From Chara braunii (taxonomy: Eukaryota; Streptophyta; Charophyceae; Charales; Characeae): 64,000 nucleotides of DNA. The notes below the pieces were generated by a model. It made no database searches. It worked only from the letters and a program-made list of their open reading frames with translations, and was not told the DNA's origin. Position 1 is the first letter of the stretch, and each line of letters opens with the position of its first letter. A program made the position numbers and the translations under genes. The stretch covers positions 353,924-417,923 of the forward strand of contig BFEA01000626.1 in assembly GCA_003427395.1 (NCBI GenBank), written 5' to 3'. This document shows, piece after piece, positions 55,021 to 64,000 of this stretch.

Positions 55021-56912
55021 TCAGAGCGGCTGCGTGCCCGGGAGAGGGTGGAGAGGGCGAGCTGGAGGCTCGGCTAGAGGGAGGGTAGAGTCCTCCAGGT
55101 GGTAGTGGACGGCCTTGCAGAGGTCGAGGTCGTCGCTATGGTCACCCTCATGCGACAGCGGGGCAACAACGTCCTGCTCACCATACTCGAGCGTGCTGAA
55201 AGGGTGCGAGAAGTGACGGCCCTGCTGCGCGGAATGACGGGGACGACCGTGGAAAGGGGAACGGCGCTGGGAAATGCAGTGAAAGGAGGAGGGAGCGTAA
55301 CCAGTACACCGAGGCAGGGAGGAGGAAGTGGGTTGAAGACGGGCCCGCATCCGCTGATGGGCCGTGGCGGCCTCGTAAGCCTGCGGGGCCGATGTGAAGT
55401 CATACCGCCATAACTCAGAGCGGTACTCAAGGGGAAGGCTGGCCAGGAAACGATCGATGAGGGTAGTCTCGGGGAGGAACGCTACATCACAAATGAGGCG
55501 GGCGTCCTGAAAGACCTGGATGTGGCGGTCAAGGCCGGCAGCGCCTCCGGAGACGGACCCGCGTGTACTGACGACACGCTCGAAGGCGTCAGTCACGTCA
55601 TGTCGGGCTCCGAAGCGATCGTCAAGGAACGCCTGAAAATCCATGAAGGTCCGGGTACGACCCTCACGAAGAGAGTGAGTATAGAAATCATCCCAGGTGT
55701 TGAAAGGATCGCCAAGCTGGCGCATGAAGAGGTGAGTCACCCACTTGTCGGGTGGGACGCCCATGAGCTGGAGCGTGTGGGTGGAAGACTGCATCCACCG
55801 AGACACACGTATCCCTGTACCGTCATACAAGGCAATGTCCGTCAAATGGATGAGTGGTGCACCACCGTTTTGGCGACGAGGAGATCAAGAGGCAGAGTCA
55901 TGCGCTACGCCCGAGTAAGTCAGCGCAGGTCCCGGAGAAGGGGGCGCACCTGACTGTACGCCTGGCCGCATGGTGGAGCGGCGGGGGAAACAACGGCAGG
56001 CTGCGAGGGAGCTGTGGTAGAAGAGGTCAGAGCAACTGAGGGAGTAGGAAGGAGGTAGGATGGGGTGGAGGGGGTGGAGGGCGAGGGAAGCGAGCCTACA
56101 TGGATGGAAGAGTAGAGGAAGAAGGGGGTGCACCCGAAGGCGCGGCCACTTGTGAGGGGAGGGGTGGTTGAAGGCGTAAGAGGACGAGGTCGGCCCGGAT
56201 CTGGGCCAGGTCGGCCTCAAGACGTCGGATATAGAGCAAGCGAGGAGTAGTAGGGGAAGTAGATGCACGAGCGGCGCAGGGCATCCCATAAGGGGGAGAG
56301 TCAGGTGGCGCGGCGGTCGTGCGAACGGGAGGGAGAAGCGAGGCACCCGAAAAACCTGAGAGCACGACAGCAGGCTGTGGTCCCGTGGCCATAGTGACCG
56401 GAATCTTGGAGGGTGCGCCCGTAGAGCGAGGGAAGGTCTGGCCCGTGGTGGTCGTCGCGCTAGGGGAGTAGACGGTCACTAGGATGGTCGGGTCGGGGGC
56501 AACGGAGGAGGAAGCTCCACCATGACTGGGAGCCCGGAGAAGAGAGAGAGTTAGGAGAGGAAAGACGGGCAGCCAGCCTCCTGGAGTTGTCACATGCTGG
56601 CGGCAAAAGTCGCCACTTTCGCCTGTAAGGGCGCAAGGGTCACCAGTTGTGCCTGAATGGGCGCAAGGAGGGAGGTGAGGAGGGTGTGCAGATCCCCCTG
56701 CGGGTGATGGCCCTGGTCCGTCGACACGGGTATGGAGCCCGGTGCCGAGCTCGTCGTCCCGTCGGCGGCTTGTGACACACCGTCGGCGATGGGAAGGTAA
56801 CGGGCCGAACTGGAGAGGGCCAAAGGAGGGCCGCGTGAGCGGAGGGCGTAGGGGGGGGTCGGCGGTAGAAAGCGACGAGCGACGCTAGTGAGTCGAGCGT
56901 GGGTGCCATCAA
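55021..56912 (-). pseudogene. gag: Element C gag
   Basis: Frames 56912-56640, 56823-56590, 56590-56096 and 55845-55021 follow one another with stops between. The first three are Ser/Pro/Ala-rich, with LDSLASLVAFYRRPP and a LTSLLAPIQAQLVTLAPLQ helix. The last is the retrotransposon gag core: WMQSSTHTLQLMGVPPDKWV, FNTWDDFYTHSLREGRTRTF and RFLASLPLEYRSELWRYDFT. It ends before the knuckle. Confidence 0.85.
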
Positions 56913-57810
56913 ATGGGGAGGGATGGTTCGGGTCCAGGGTGCTCGAATAGGAAGGGAAAGGAGGGGGGTTAGGAAAATCCTAAACCTTAGAAAAACCCTA
57001 AGAAAACCCTAACCGGAGTTTGAGTGGTTAAGATGGGGTATCGATGACCTAATCAAGAAAATAAAATAACAACTATGGAGGGGAAGGGAAAAGGAAAATA
57101 AATAAACAATAAAATTCCGAGAGAAAAATTAATAAAAATAGTTAGAGATAAACAAAATATAAAGAGAGAAATGATATTTATTTTTTTGGAATTTTCGGCA
57201 GCGTTTCCCTTCACCCCATGGGGTCAAGAATGTGCCAAGAGGAAGGAGAGACCAAGATAAGCACACTAAGCTTCAAAATGCCGCAAATTATAAATTTCAG
57301 AAAATAATTGAATAAATAGTAAATAAATAATGGACCGGTGGAGAGTGAAGAGAGACTAAGTGTTGAATTTTTCAAAACTTTCGGCAGCATTTCGTTACCC
57401 CCATGGGGTCGAAGTGTGCCGTCAAAGATATGACTAAGTAAGAGGGGAGAGAGTAGAGAGAAAAGAAAAAAAAAATTGGCAGCACTTCGTTACCCTGGCA
57501 GGGTCAAAATGTGTGCCGAGAGTTGAAATAACGAGGTCCTAAACAGATCTAGAGGTGCCGCAGAAAAATTCAAATTTTTAGAATAAATAAAAATAAAATA
57601 AAAAAAATAAAAAAAATGAGAGAAGGAGTAGAGAGAAGAAAAAAATTCAAATTTTTCGCTTGCTGCTCGCCGCTCGCCGATGGGGGGGGGGCAAATAGCT
57701 GTCTTGCCGCACGCTGCTTGCCGCTCGCCGATTGGGGGGGGGGGGGGGGGAGTGTAAATAGCTGCCGTGGCACTTCTTCAACACCAGCAAGCCACAATAT
57801 CAGCTAAGAC
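56913..57810 (-). other. Element C 5' leader with repeated words and G-runs
   Basis: Three imperfect copies of CGGCAGC.TTTCGTTACCCC with CATGGGGTC at about 57193, 57380 and 57477. Two copies of TGCTTGCCGCTCGCCGAT end in runs of 9 and 18 G (about 57659-57690 and 57715-57752). The G-runs (C-runs in the element RNA) could be assembly-sensitive. No frame of interest. Confidence 0.7.
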
Positions 57811-57910
57811 TATGGCTTTGGGCAGTGTGTTAAGGCATTAGCCACACACGCGCATAAGTGGCAGCTGCCCAAGTTCAAACCCTGACAACAGCGATCTTGA
57901 TGATAAATAA
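57811..57910 (+). repeat. tRNA-derived, SINE-like sequence
   Basis: GGGCAGTGTGTTAAGGC (about 57820-57836) resembles the A box of tRNA-derived SINEs (TGGCNNAGTGG). AGTTCAAACCC (57872-57882) resembles the B box (GGTTCGANNCC). Spacing of about 40 bp is right for an RNA polymerase III promoter. It does not fold into a full tRNA by eye. It lies inside the 5' leader of element C on the opposite strand. Confidence 0.5.
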
Positions 57911-58173
57911 TCGGGGAGTGGGGCGGGGCGGGGCAGCGTGAGCACGTGGCGCATGCGTGTGCGTGTGCGTGTGCGGCGACCTTGGCCTTGCGCACGCGTC
58001 ATGACTCTATATCTCTTTTCTTGTCACGTCTTGCTCCTTCGCCGTGCACGTTTCATCACCTTTTCCCTCTGTTTTCCACCGAAAACACCACAAAAACACC
58101 CAAAAAACCTGTTGTCGGGTTGTACACAGTTCCCCACTGTGAGGTGTGGCGGGTGGGAGTGGGGAGCGTTCCC

Positions 58174-58185
58174 GCTCTGATACCA
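58174..58185 (-). other. Primer-binding site of element C, initiator-Met tRNA
   Basis: On the minus strand TGGTATCAGAGC, the classical plant initiator-Met primer site, one base inside the 5' LTR. It confirms minus-strand orientation. Confidence 0.95.
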
Positions 58186-58186
58186 C

Positions 58187-58481
58187 TGTGGCGGACCCAC
58201 CAGGTGTGGTGCTCCACCTGGGATAGAGATGGAGATGGAGGATGAGAGTGGAGCAAGATGGCACTACGCAACTCCCGCGTGAGACTTCAACGCACGTACT
58301 CCAAATTGTGCAAATGTAGAATGCCGCAAAGTACAAACTCTGGCTGGGGTATATCCCAACAGACTGACTGGACTGGACTGGACTGGCTTATACCGACGAA
58401 GGTACCGGCATGGACTGGACTACCCCGAATACAACACAGGCCAAGGGGATGGTCTCACAGGCCAACGAGAGGTCCGCTACT
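58187..58481 (-). repeat. 5' LTR of element C
   Basis: 295 bp. Starts TGTGGCGGACC on the + strand and ends CCGCTACT, where the other LTR has CTACA, so its last base is mutated. Carries a 17-bp deletion relative to 49083-49391. Confidence 0.95.
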
Positions 58482-58486
58482 GGGCT
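58482..58486. repeat. Target-site duplication of element C, right copy
   Basis: GGGCT, identical to 49078-49082. Confidence 0.95.
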
Positions 58487-59160
58487 CCTCTTCCTCAATG
58501 TCATCTTCATCTTCGTCGATGGAGTCCGCCACCTTTTCCACGACTTCGTAGTCTGCACCCCCATCTACACCAGCCTCCCCGCCACTGGTGGCACGCATTG
58601 TGGACACTCATGCGATGATGTGCTCCACAATATTCGCCTGTCGAGTATTCCATCTTGCCGCACCTCCAACAACACTGCTTCCAGCCCCGACCGTTGGTCG
58701 GGTGGCAGTTCTACCCGCCTGGATAACACTGCTCTTTGGTGCACCGGATTGCTACAACCTTGGAGCACTGCTATGACAACCTTCATTTCCAACCGATCCG
58801 TCACCCTCCGAACGGCTGGCCGCATTGCCGAGGACTGTTACTGTTTGGTAGGCCTCACCCCCGAAGACAACTGCAGATCGAGGGGTGGACTCATCCCCTG
58901 CTGCAGGTCAGCCAACAGAAGGGACGTCATTGGCCCCTTTCTCTGTCGTTGATTTCCTGCCCCCCCAAGCGCTGCCCGATATGGACTGCGTGGAACTGTA
59001 CGCAAGGTTCAACGTCGATGGGGGCGGCTCCCAATTCTCGTCATCGAGAAGCGGCTGAAGATGCGGCCCAGGTGTGCGTAAAGTGAAGGATCGTACTGGG
59101 GTGTTTCCGATGGACACCTCCCCCACCCCCACCCCCACCCCCCTGACCCCGAATATGTAT
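58487..59160 (-). pseudogene. Myb/SANT protein, N-terminal half split off by element C
   Basis: Minus strand. LLDDENWEPPPSTLNLAYSS then TQSISGSAWGG (about 59050-58950), followed by AAGDESTPRSAVVFGGEAYQ and, near the insertion, GGADYEVVEKVADSIDEDED with an EEEEP end at 58487. Removing one GGGCT and the element joins EEEEP to WLAPKSQKR in frame. Several stops lie between (about 58905, 58755, 58600). The acidic segment probably lay just before the DNA-binding domain. Confidence 0.7.
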
Positions 59161-61618
59161 GTGTTCCCCCCGTCGCCGCCACCCATCCCTCCATTGCACG
59201 CCGACCGCTTGATGAACTTTGTCGTCTTCCGCTTACATGGCAGACACCTACAACGCGTGAAAGAACACAGATGGAGCAGTACCACAAGGAGCAGGAGGAG
59301 GAGGAGGACACAAAGTAGCGTCACCATCCTAGCATGGTCTGCCATGCATGTCGCAGTGCACTGCATACGACAGGAAACGACAATGGAGATTGGCATAAGT
59401 ATGTTCAATTGCCGCTATTCAATGGGGTTGGATGATGCTTGTCTTTGTACCGGTGTGTGGAGCGCGACATGATCGTCCATCCGCCGCCCGCCCACCTCCA
59501 AACCCAACGGCTACATGTGTCTCCTCGGCAAGCCGTTTCAAATCACCCCCTGCCAAACACTTGCCCACGGAAACGGTCGCCCCGCGTGTTTGCCCCAACG
59601 GCTCTCTGGAATCTGCATGGATCCACCGGTAGCCGTTACTGGCTGGACCGCAAGAAGGACCGTGCGTGAACCAGGAATGTGTGGCATAAAAAAAAGGCAA
59701 AAAATTAAAATCTGTCCGCGGCTGAAACCCCAGGGCAGCTCTTGAATTCAAGGCACCTCGGGGAGGTGACTTGCACTCATGTGCGATTTTGGCGGGGCCG
59801 CACTTGAGTTTCAAGAACGGCCACTTGAGATGCAAAATGCGAAAACAAAAAGCCATTTCTCTAGGGCTGGGTGGAAAGACGAGTTTTCTCATTGGGCATG
59901 GCCACAGGACTCTCGAAACAGCGAAGTAACTCGAGACCTGTCAGCTACTTTTGAGAGCCCGTCCGTGCATAGAGAGTTTTTTTTTTCTATATTCTTCTCT
60001 CAACTTCTGTTTTTGCCTTTCACAACCGACTCCTAAGGCTATCTAGAGGGGACCCCTGCAAGCATAGTTTCCTCTCACTGGTGAAGGGGAGATTTCATGT
60101 TGCCCCTTGCCCTTGGCCGCTTCGCCACGCAGCACTCGGAAAAAAAAAGTAAAAAAAAAAGTGTTCCCTCGTGAACCTGGGAGCCACTAAAACCATCACT
60201 ACTGTGAGGGTAATGGGACTGACACTTCTTGAGAACGGAGAGGTATTCGAGGTAGGCCGCAAGCTCTGTTGAGTATGCGAGTAGTGCGGGCTGGGACCCA
60301 GGAGGGTTTTCTGCAAGCTCTCTCGGTAGGAGCGTTTCGAGACCAAATGCCGGACACGTCGGATTTTGAGTGTCCGTGTGGCGATGCATGAGGTTACTTT
60401 TTGTGTCGGATTTTGAGTGTGTATGGCGATGCACAACCTCTCGAATTTAGGGTTTCGGAGAGTGGTGTGGCCAGGTCAATTGTTGTTACTCGATGGGGCC
60501 GCGGGAAGCAGAAGGGATGCCCAGCTAAGCTACTGGCAAGATGCTCGGTCTTTGCGTTAGTCCCAGCCCCCCTGCCCCCGGCGGGCCCACCCTACTCCCT
60601 GAACACCACTAATTAGGGTGGGGGCCAACAGGCATCCCCTTGATTGTGAGAGGTAGCTATTCTTGCAGGAGTCCTCTGTATAAGCTTAGGAGTAGTGTTC
60701 GGTCGGAAGGGTTCAGTCACGCGCGCTTGAGAGACAACGGGGAGTGATGATGGCTAATGGAGACCTGCGAAGCCGTGCTGGTTTGATTTTGACAAACAAA
60801 CATTGACGTTGTAGGACGAGAGGAGAGCGGTTAAGGCCGGGAGGGGTTTGATGGTGGTAATCGTAGAAAGTAGTTAAAGGAGAATGGTGAAGTGTAGAGA
60901 GATTTGGTCATCGCCGTGGGTATGACTTCCGGGCGACCAGGTCGGCGTCTTGAGCATGTAAGTCCGACGAAAAAGGAGCTATACGAGGTAGGAGGACATG
61001 CACTCTCGCCGTCAGCACCGTTATCGGACATAACAGCCGTCTCCTCTCGCCATGGCTTCCCGTTATGAGCCCGCATCGTTGATTTTTGGGCCGTCTTCAG
61101 TTTTTCATGTGCTATCGATTTCGCCCCTATCTCACCCCCCTGTTCCCTTTTGCCTCCGGACTGTTTCCGGGTAGTCAGGCTTCAATTCATCATGGTTCGG
61201 CTTGGGCCCCTGCTCAGGCGTGTGATAGCACACCATCAGCGCTCATCCTCATGTCAGATTGACGTCATCGTCGCGCACCTTTGTTTTTCTCAATTCTCTT
61301 GTGCAACCGGCTTTCTTCGCCTGATCTCCTAAACGCATTCGCATTCCTTTCTTTCTAGACCGTTTGCCCGCCTACTTTTTAATTTGTAAGCGCTCTGTCC
61401 TTTTTCGTCGGCGTTTCTGCACTCATCAAGTCATCACCTACCTTCTCTCACGTTCTGTTCAGTGGTTTCTGTGTTTTGGTGCACTGATTTTTGCCCATCC
61501 TCTGGCACTGAATCGGCGATGTGGAGACGAGTACATCGGACGGCGCGGACAGCTGTCTGACAGGATAGGCACATGTAAGTAAAACTCGAAATCGTCAGGG
61601 AAGAGGTCATCGAGCTGG
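59161..61618. other. Region upstream of RBR, no supported gene
   Basis: Many short frames on both strands, none with a recognisable motif. A 31-bp word (GTCGGATTTTGAGTGT then GTGTGGCGATGCA) is duplicated at about 60357-60389 and 60404-60434. GTAAGT at 61575 after ATAGGCACAT could be a donor of a 5'-UTR intron of RBR. TTTCGCC at 61109 only partly matches an E2F site (TTTSSCGC), so I do not claim autoregulation. Confidence 0.5.
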
Positions 61619-64000
61619 ATGGCTGCGGTAACGGTTAAAGGTGAGAAAGAGGCTACTCCCGAGAAAAACGGCGTGGTTAACCAACAGCAGGCGCAGGAGG
61701 GGCGCCATCCCTCGGCTGCCGCGGCCGCTTTCGGTGCCATTGCCGCTTCCGCTGGGGCTTCGGTATCTTCTTCCAACGACCAAATTGTCAAGGAAGAGCG
61801 TCATGTGGGTGATTGGCGCGGAGGAGGAGGAGGAGGAGAAGAAGGGGGAGAAGGCGATGGCGCTGGAGGAGGACAAATGGTAGGGGTAGGTGAGGTGAAG
61901 CAAACTAACGGCGATCAAGGGAGTGAAGTCGTGATACTTAGTAGCAAGGAACAGAATGGGATGCAACACCAGCAGGCGCAACAGCAATATCAGCATGAAA
62001 TAGCCAGGAAGCACTGTGCAGGTGCAGCGCCGACGGAAACGGGGGTTCCACTCGACTCGATGGATATGCGCTTCCTGAAGTTTTCCGAGCAATTCGTGGA
62101 AAATAAGGGTCTACTTACTCATGGGCTGGAATTGTTTCGAAGAACGAAAGATATGATGAAGGCAAATGGAGGTTTTCACTCAAGCAACCCGGACGATACT
62201 GAGAGGTTGTGGCGGGCATGTGTTCTTCTGGTTGTGAAGAAGGCAAATTTTCAAGCAGGAAGGGAAATAGAGAAAAAATCCAACAGCGGCAATACAACGG
62301 GGTTTACGCTTATGCAGCTGCTGCAAAAATCCAACGTAACTCTGGTGGACTTCCTGCGGGAGATCACGCACTTTTTGTCTAAAGCGACGCCTGTGCTTAG
62401 GAGTCTAGGGTATCCCGAAACTAGGGCAGACATAGAGAGAAGCCTTCAGATTAGGGAGATAAAGGAGAGCTTTGTACAGATGGCGGTTCTATATAATCAT
62501 TATCGGAAGGAGTTCTACGAACAATTCCTGGTTGATGAACGCATGTGTATCGATTCCCGCGATGGCGGTGGTGGAGGGTGGGGGGTGACAAGTGAGGGGA
62601 TAGTGTCCAGAGACGTGAACATTCATTTCGCGTTTGGTTGGATCCTGTTCCTCTTCCTGAAGACGCACATCCATCTATCCTACATCGATTTGGTCACATC
62701 AACAAATTTGCTTCTGTGCGTTTTGACGGTTTTGATGATACACATCCCCTTGCCGCGAGCATCTTTAGAGGACGTCAAGAAGTTCCCCGAACGGGGCGTT
62801 GATGGCGTCGACGTGTTGGCATCGCTGTGTGCCACTCATTATGCCTGCGTGGAAGATGTTGTCAGACTGATGCAACGAGTGAATGCGAAGATCAGCGAAG
62901 CGCTTCGAAGGCCCGCCACTCCGGCTCCCCTCTTCAAAACCTCTGGTCGCCTTGATGGGTTGAAAACGGATGGCTTGGTCTATTTCGACGGGCTGATGGA
63001 CAGTGGTCTCGAAAGCAACCTCAAAGTGTTTGAACGTGCATACGAGGTTTGGTACTACACAGTTGGGGACGTCGATGAAAGAATCGTACTGAGCAGCGAC
63101 GGAAGCAGCCTCGGCAATCCAGCTTGCTTGACACCCAACGTCGGAGCCAAGCGAGGTCATACGACGCAGGGTACAGCAGCGGGGCATGCGCTGCATATGG
63201 CGAACTCTCTGACTCCAGCTTCACCACTGTCGACCCTAGCTGCCTCACCATACTCCTCTCCTGTAAAGCTCTGGCCACAAGGTTCGGTCTTGCCTCCGGC
63301 GACACCCGTCAGCACGGCAATGAACACAGCAAGGTGGTTACGCCTCCACGTTGTGAACTGTCCGATGGAGCCGTCCGGAGAGTTGCTGCATTATCTTCGC
63401 AGTCCTACCGAAGACTTCATTTCCGCTGTTCACTATCGTGCACAGATTCTGTTGGAGAGAGTTTTCATTGCTGCCTCTTCGGAGCCGCAGTGGAAGCAGT
63501 TTGGAATAGCTCATCTGCAGAACAAGGCTTTTGGCTTGGTGACAGCAGACGGAGCTTGGGCCGAACTGAGAGCACAAGAAGCGCTGAAGCTGTATTACCG
63601 AATACTTTTGTCGATGTTAAAGGCGGAGTCGAATAGGCTGAAAACCAGCAATTTGTCGACTCTTGTGGGCAACGAGATGTTTCATCGCACGCTGCTGGGC
63701 TGCTGTTCGGAGGTGGTGTTGGCAAGCCACAAAACAGTGACTGTGACATTTCCTGGTGTGCTCGATCCAACGGGTATCACTGCCTTTGACTTGAGCAGAA
63801 TGGTTGAGGCGTTTGTGAGGCACGAAGACGCGCTGCCGAAGGAGCTGAAGCGGCACTTCAACTCGATCGAGGAGCGAATCCTCGAGAACATGGCCTGGGA
63901 AAAGGGTTCGTCGTTGTACAATGTACTGGGGATTGCAAAACCGTCGCAATCGGAAGAAATTCAACGATTGCAGCTGCTCCCAGATCCTCCACCGTCGCTC
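61619..64000 (+). CDS. RBR: Retinoblastoma-related protein, N-terminal part; continues past the window
   Basis: RBR binds E2F/DP and represses cell-cycle genes in the nucleus until cyclin D kinase acts. The ATG at 61619 is the first after an in-frame TAA (61580). 794 codons fit to the window end. Residues 1-147 are Gly/Gln/Ala-rich. The N-terminal cyclin-like domain runs about 148-390: FLKFSEQFVENKGLLTHGLE, TLMQLLQKSNVTLVDFLREI, ILFLFLKTHIHLSYIDLVTS then NLLLCVL. The A pocket starts near 562 (ATPVSTAMNTARWLR) and includes RILLSMLKAESNRLKTSNLS and FHRTLLGCCSEVVLASHKTV. The B pocket is beyond the window. Oddity: TGA at 62585-62587, then 18 codons in another frame (IVSRDVNIHFAFGW), then the original frame resumes at 62642. 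This needs two opposite one-base changes at G-runs. No other intron or break is seen. Confidence 0.9.
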   Translation, partial: MAAVTVKGEKEATPEKNGVVNQQQAQEGRHPSAAAAAFGAIAASAGASVSSSNDQIVKEERHVGDWRGGGGGGEEGGEGDGAGGGQMVGVGEVKQTNGDQGSEVVILSSKEQNGMQHQQAQQQYQHEIARKHCAGAAPTETGVPLDSMDMRFLKFSEQFVENKGLLTHGLELFRRTKDMMKANGGFHSSNPDDTERLWRACVLLVVKKANFQAGREIEKKSNSGNTTGFTLMQLLQKSNVTLVDFLREITHFLSKATPVLRSLGYPETRADIERSLQIREIKESFVQMAVLYNHYRKEFYEQFLVDERMCIDSRDGGGGGWGVTSEGIVSRDVNIHFAFGWILFLFLKTHIHLSYIDLVTSTNLLLCVLTVLMIHIPLPRASLEDVKKFPERGVDGVDVLASLCATHYACVEDVVRLMQRVNAKISEALRRPATPAPLFKTSGRLDGLKTDGLVYFDGLMDSGLESNLKVFERAYEVWYYTVGDVDERIVLSSDGSSLGNPACLTPNVGAKRGHTTQGTAAGHALHMANSLTPASPLSTLAASPYSSPVKLWPQGSVLPPATPVSTAMNTARWLRLHVVNCPMEPSGELLHYLRSPTEDFISAVHYRAQILLERVFIAASSEPQWKQFGIAHLQNKAFGLVTADGAWAELRAQEALKLYYRILLSMLKAESNRLKTSNLSTLVGNEMFHRTLLGCCSEVVLASHKTVTVTFPGVLDPTGITAFDLSRMVEAFVRHEDALPKELKRHFNSIEERILENMAWEKGSSLYNVLGIAKPSQSEEIQRLQLLPDPPPSL

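Larger units (their letters stand above)
49083..58481 (-). mobile_element. Element C: complete chromodomain Ty3/gypsy retrotransposon (chromovirus)
   Basis: 9.4 kb, both LTRs present, 5-bp duplication GGGCT on each side, and an initiator-Met primer site at 58174-58185. The minus-strand order is gag (56912-55021), zinc knuckle (54905-54864), protease (about 54350), RT (about 53480-52880), RNase H (52772-about 52200), integrase (about 52150-50850) and chromodomain (about 50860-50740). The order and chromodomain define a chromovirus. LTRs differ at about 30 of about 295 aligned positions by eye plus a 17-bp indel, so the insertion is old. RT lacks its catalytic segment and integrase its first Asp, so it is dead. 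Confidence 0.95.

Noticed and set aside
56968-57012. CCCTAA words resembling telomere repeat
   Set aside because: Only about three imperfect units inside the element C leader; no array.
59419-59892. 157-residue minus-strand ORF
   Set aside because: No motif; antisense frames of 66-76 residues are also open here; probably chance or untranslated sequence of the Myb/SANT gene.
43000-60000. Terminal inverted repeats of a Harbinger element
   Set aside because: A weak match (CTGTTT..GCGGCCATGCG near 43290 against the reverse complement near 59905) is too short and gapped to claim.
61100-61120. E2F site upstream of RBR
   Set aside because: TTTCGCCC does not meet TTTSSCGC fully and lies 500 bp from the start codon.

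Overview
This looks like nuclear DNA of a repeat-rich streptophyte, most likely a charophyte alga of the Chara braunii type. That is an inference from three things. A plant-style retinoblastoma-related (RBR) gene enters at the right edge. A PIF/Harbinger transposase lies near a Myb/SANT (trihelix-like) gene. LTR retrotransposons, a LINE and micro/minisatellites fill the rest. I see no rRNA, CRISPR array, operon or prokaryotic signal. The only gene that looks like a host gene is RBR at 61619-64000 (+), which continues past the window.

Layout. 1-2768: purine-rich repeats, a 91-bp tandem repeat and a 53-bp minisatellite. 2769-8847: left arm of a very large imperfect inverted repeat. 8848-12571: GC-rich degenerate repeats, a second block of the same minisatellite and a (CT)n(GT)n tract. 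12572-about 22250: a decayed Ty3/gypsy element (A, + strand) with LTR, tRNA-Asp-type primer site, an unusual leader of repeated domains, gag, protease, RT, RNase H and integrase. 23281-23790: a sequencing artefact, a Nextera mate-pair junction adapter inside a duplicated 236-bp segment. 24136-31405: right arm of the inverted repeat. 31411-32091: an LTR of the element-A family. About 32092-37200: a second element leader (B, + strand) with its own primer site and more copies of the repeated domain, but no gag-pol before a 101-N gap (37281-37381). 37386-about 42350: a degenerate LINE on the minus strand. 42408-42832: a hairpin-forming inverted repeat. 42893-43256: an LTR fragment. 43317-45034: a broken PIF/Harbinger transposase (+). 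45904-47190: (AATC)n and (TG)n satellites. 48391-49077 and 58487-59160: the two halves of a Myb/SANT gene (- strand), split by a complete chromodomain-bearing Ty3/gypsy element (C, - strand, 49083-58481) with LTRs at both ends and a perfect 5-bp target-site duplication. 59161-61618: mostly intergenic. 61619-64000: RBR.

How it fits together. This is a nested graveyard of mobile elements next to a cell-cycle gene. The most unusual biology is a roughly 125-165-residue domain of unknown function. It is repeated in tandem between primer site and gag in elements A and B, and also occurs in each arm of the large inverted repeat. Its copies share a YVLTxYF / DxYDxRxYV(P)K core and a Trp-Ala-Glu/Lys-rich helix. 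Most protein-coding remains carry stops and frameshifts. Many stops sit where Trp or Gln is expected, which fits C-to-T/G-to-A decay.
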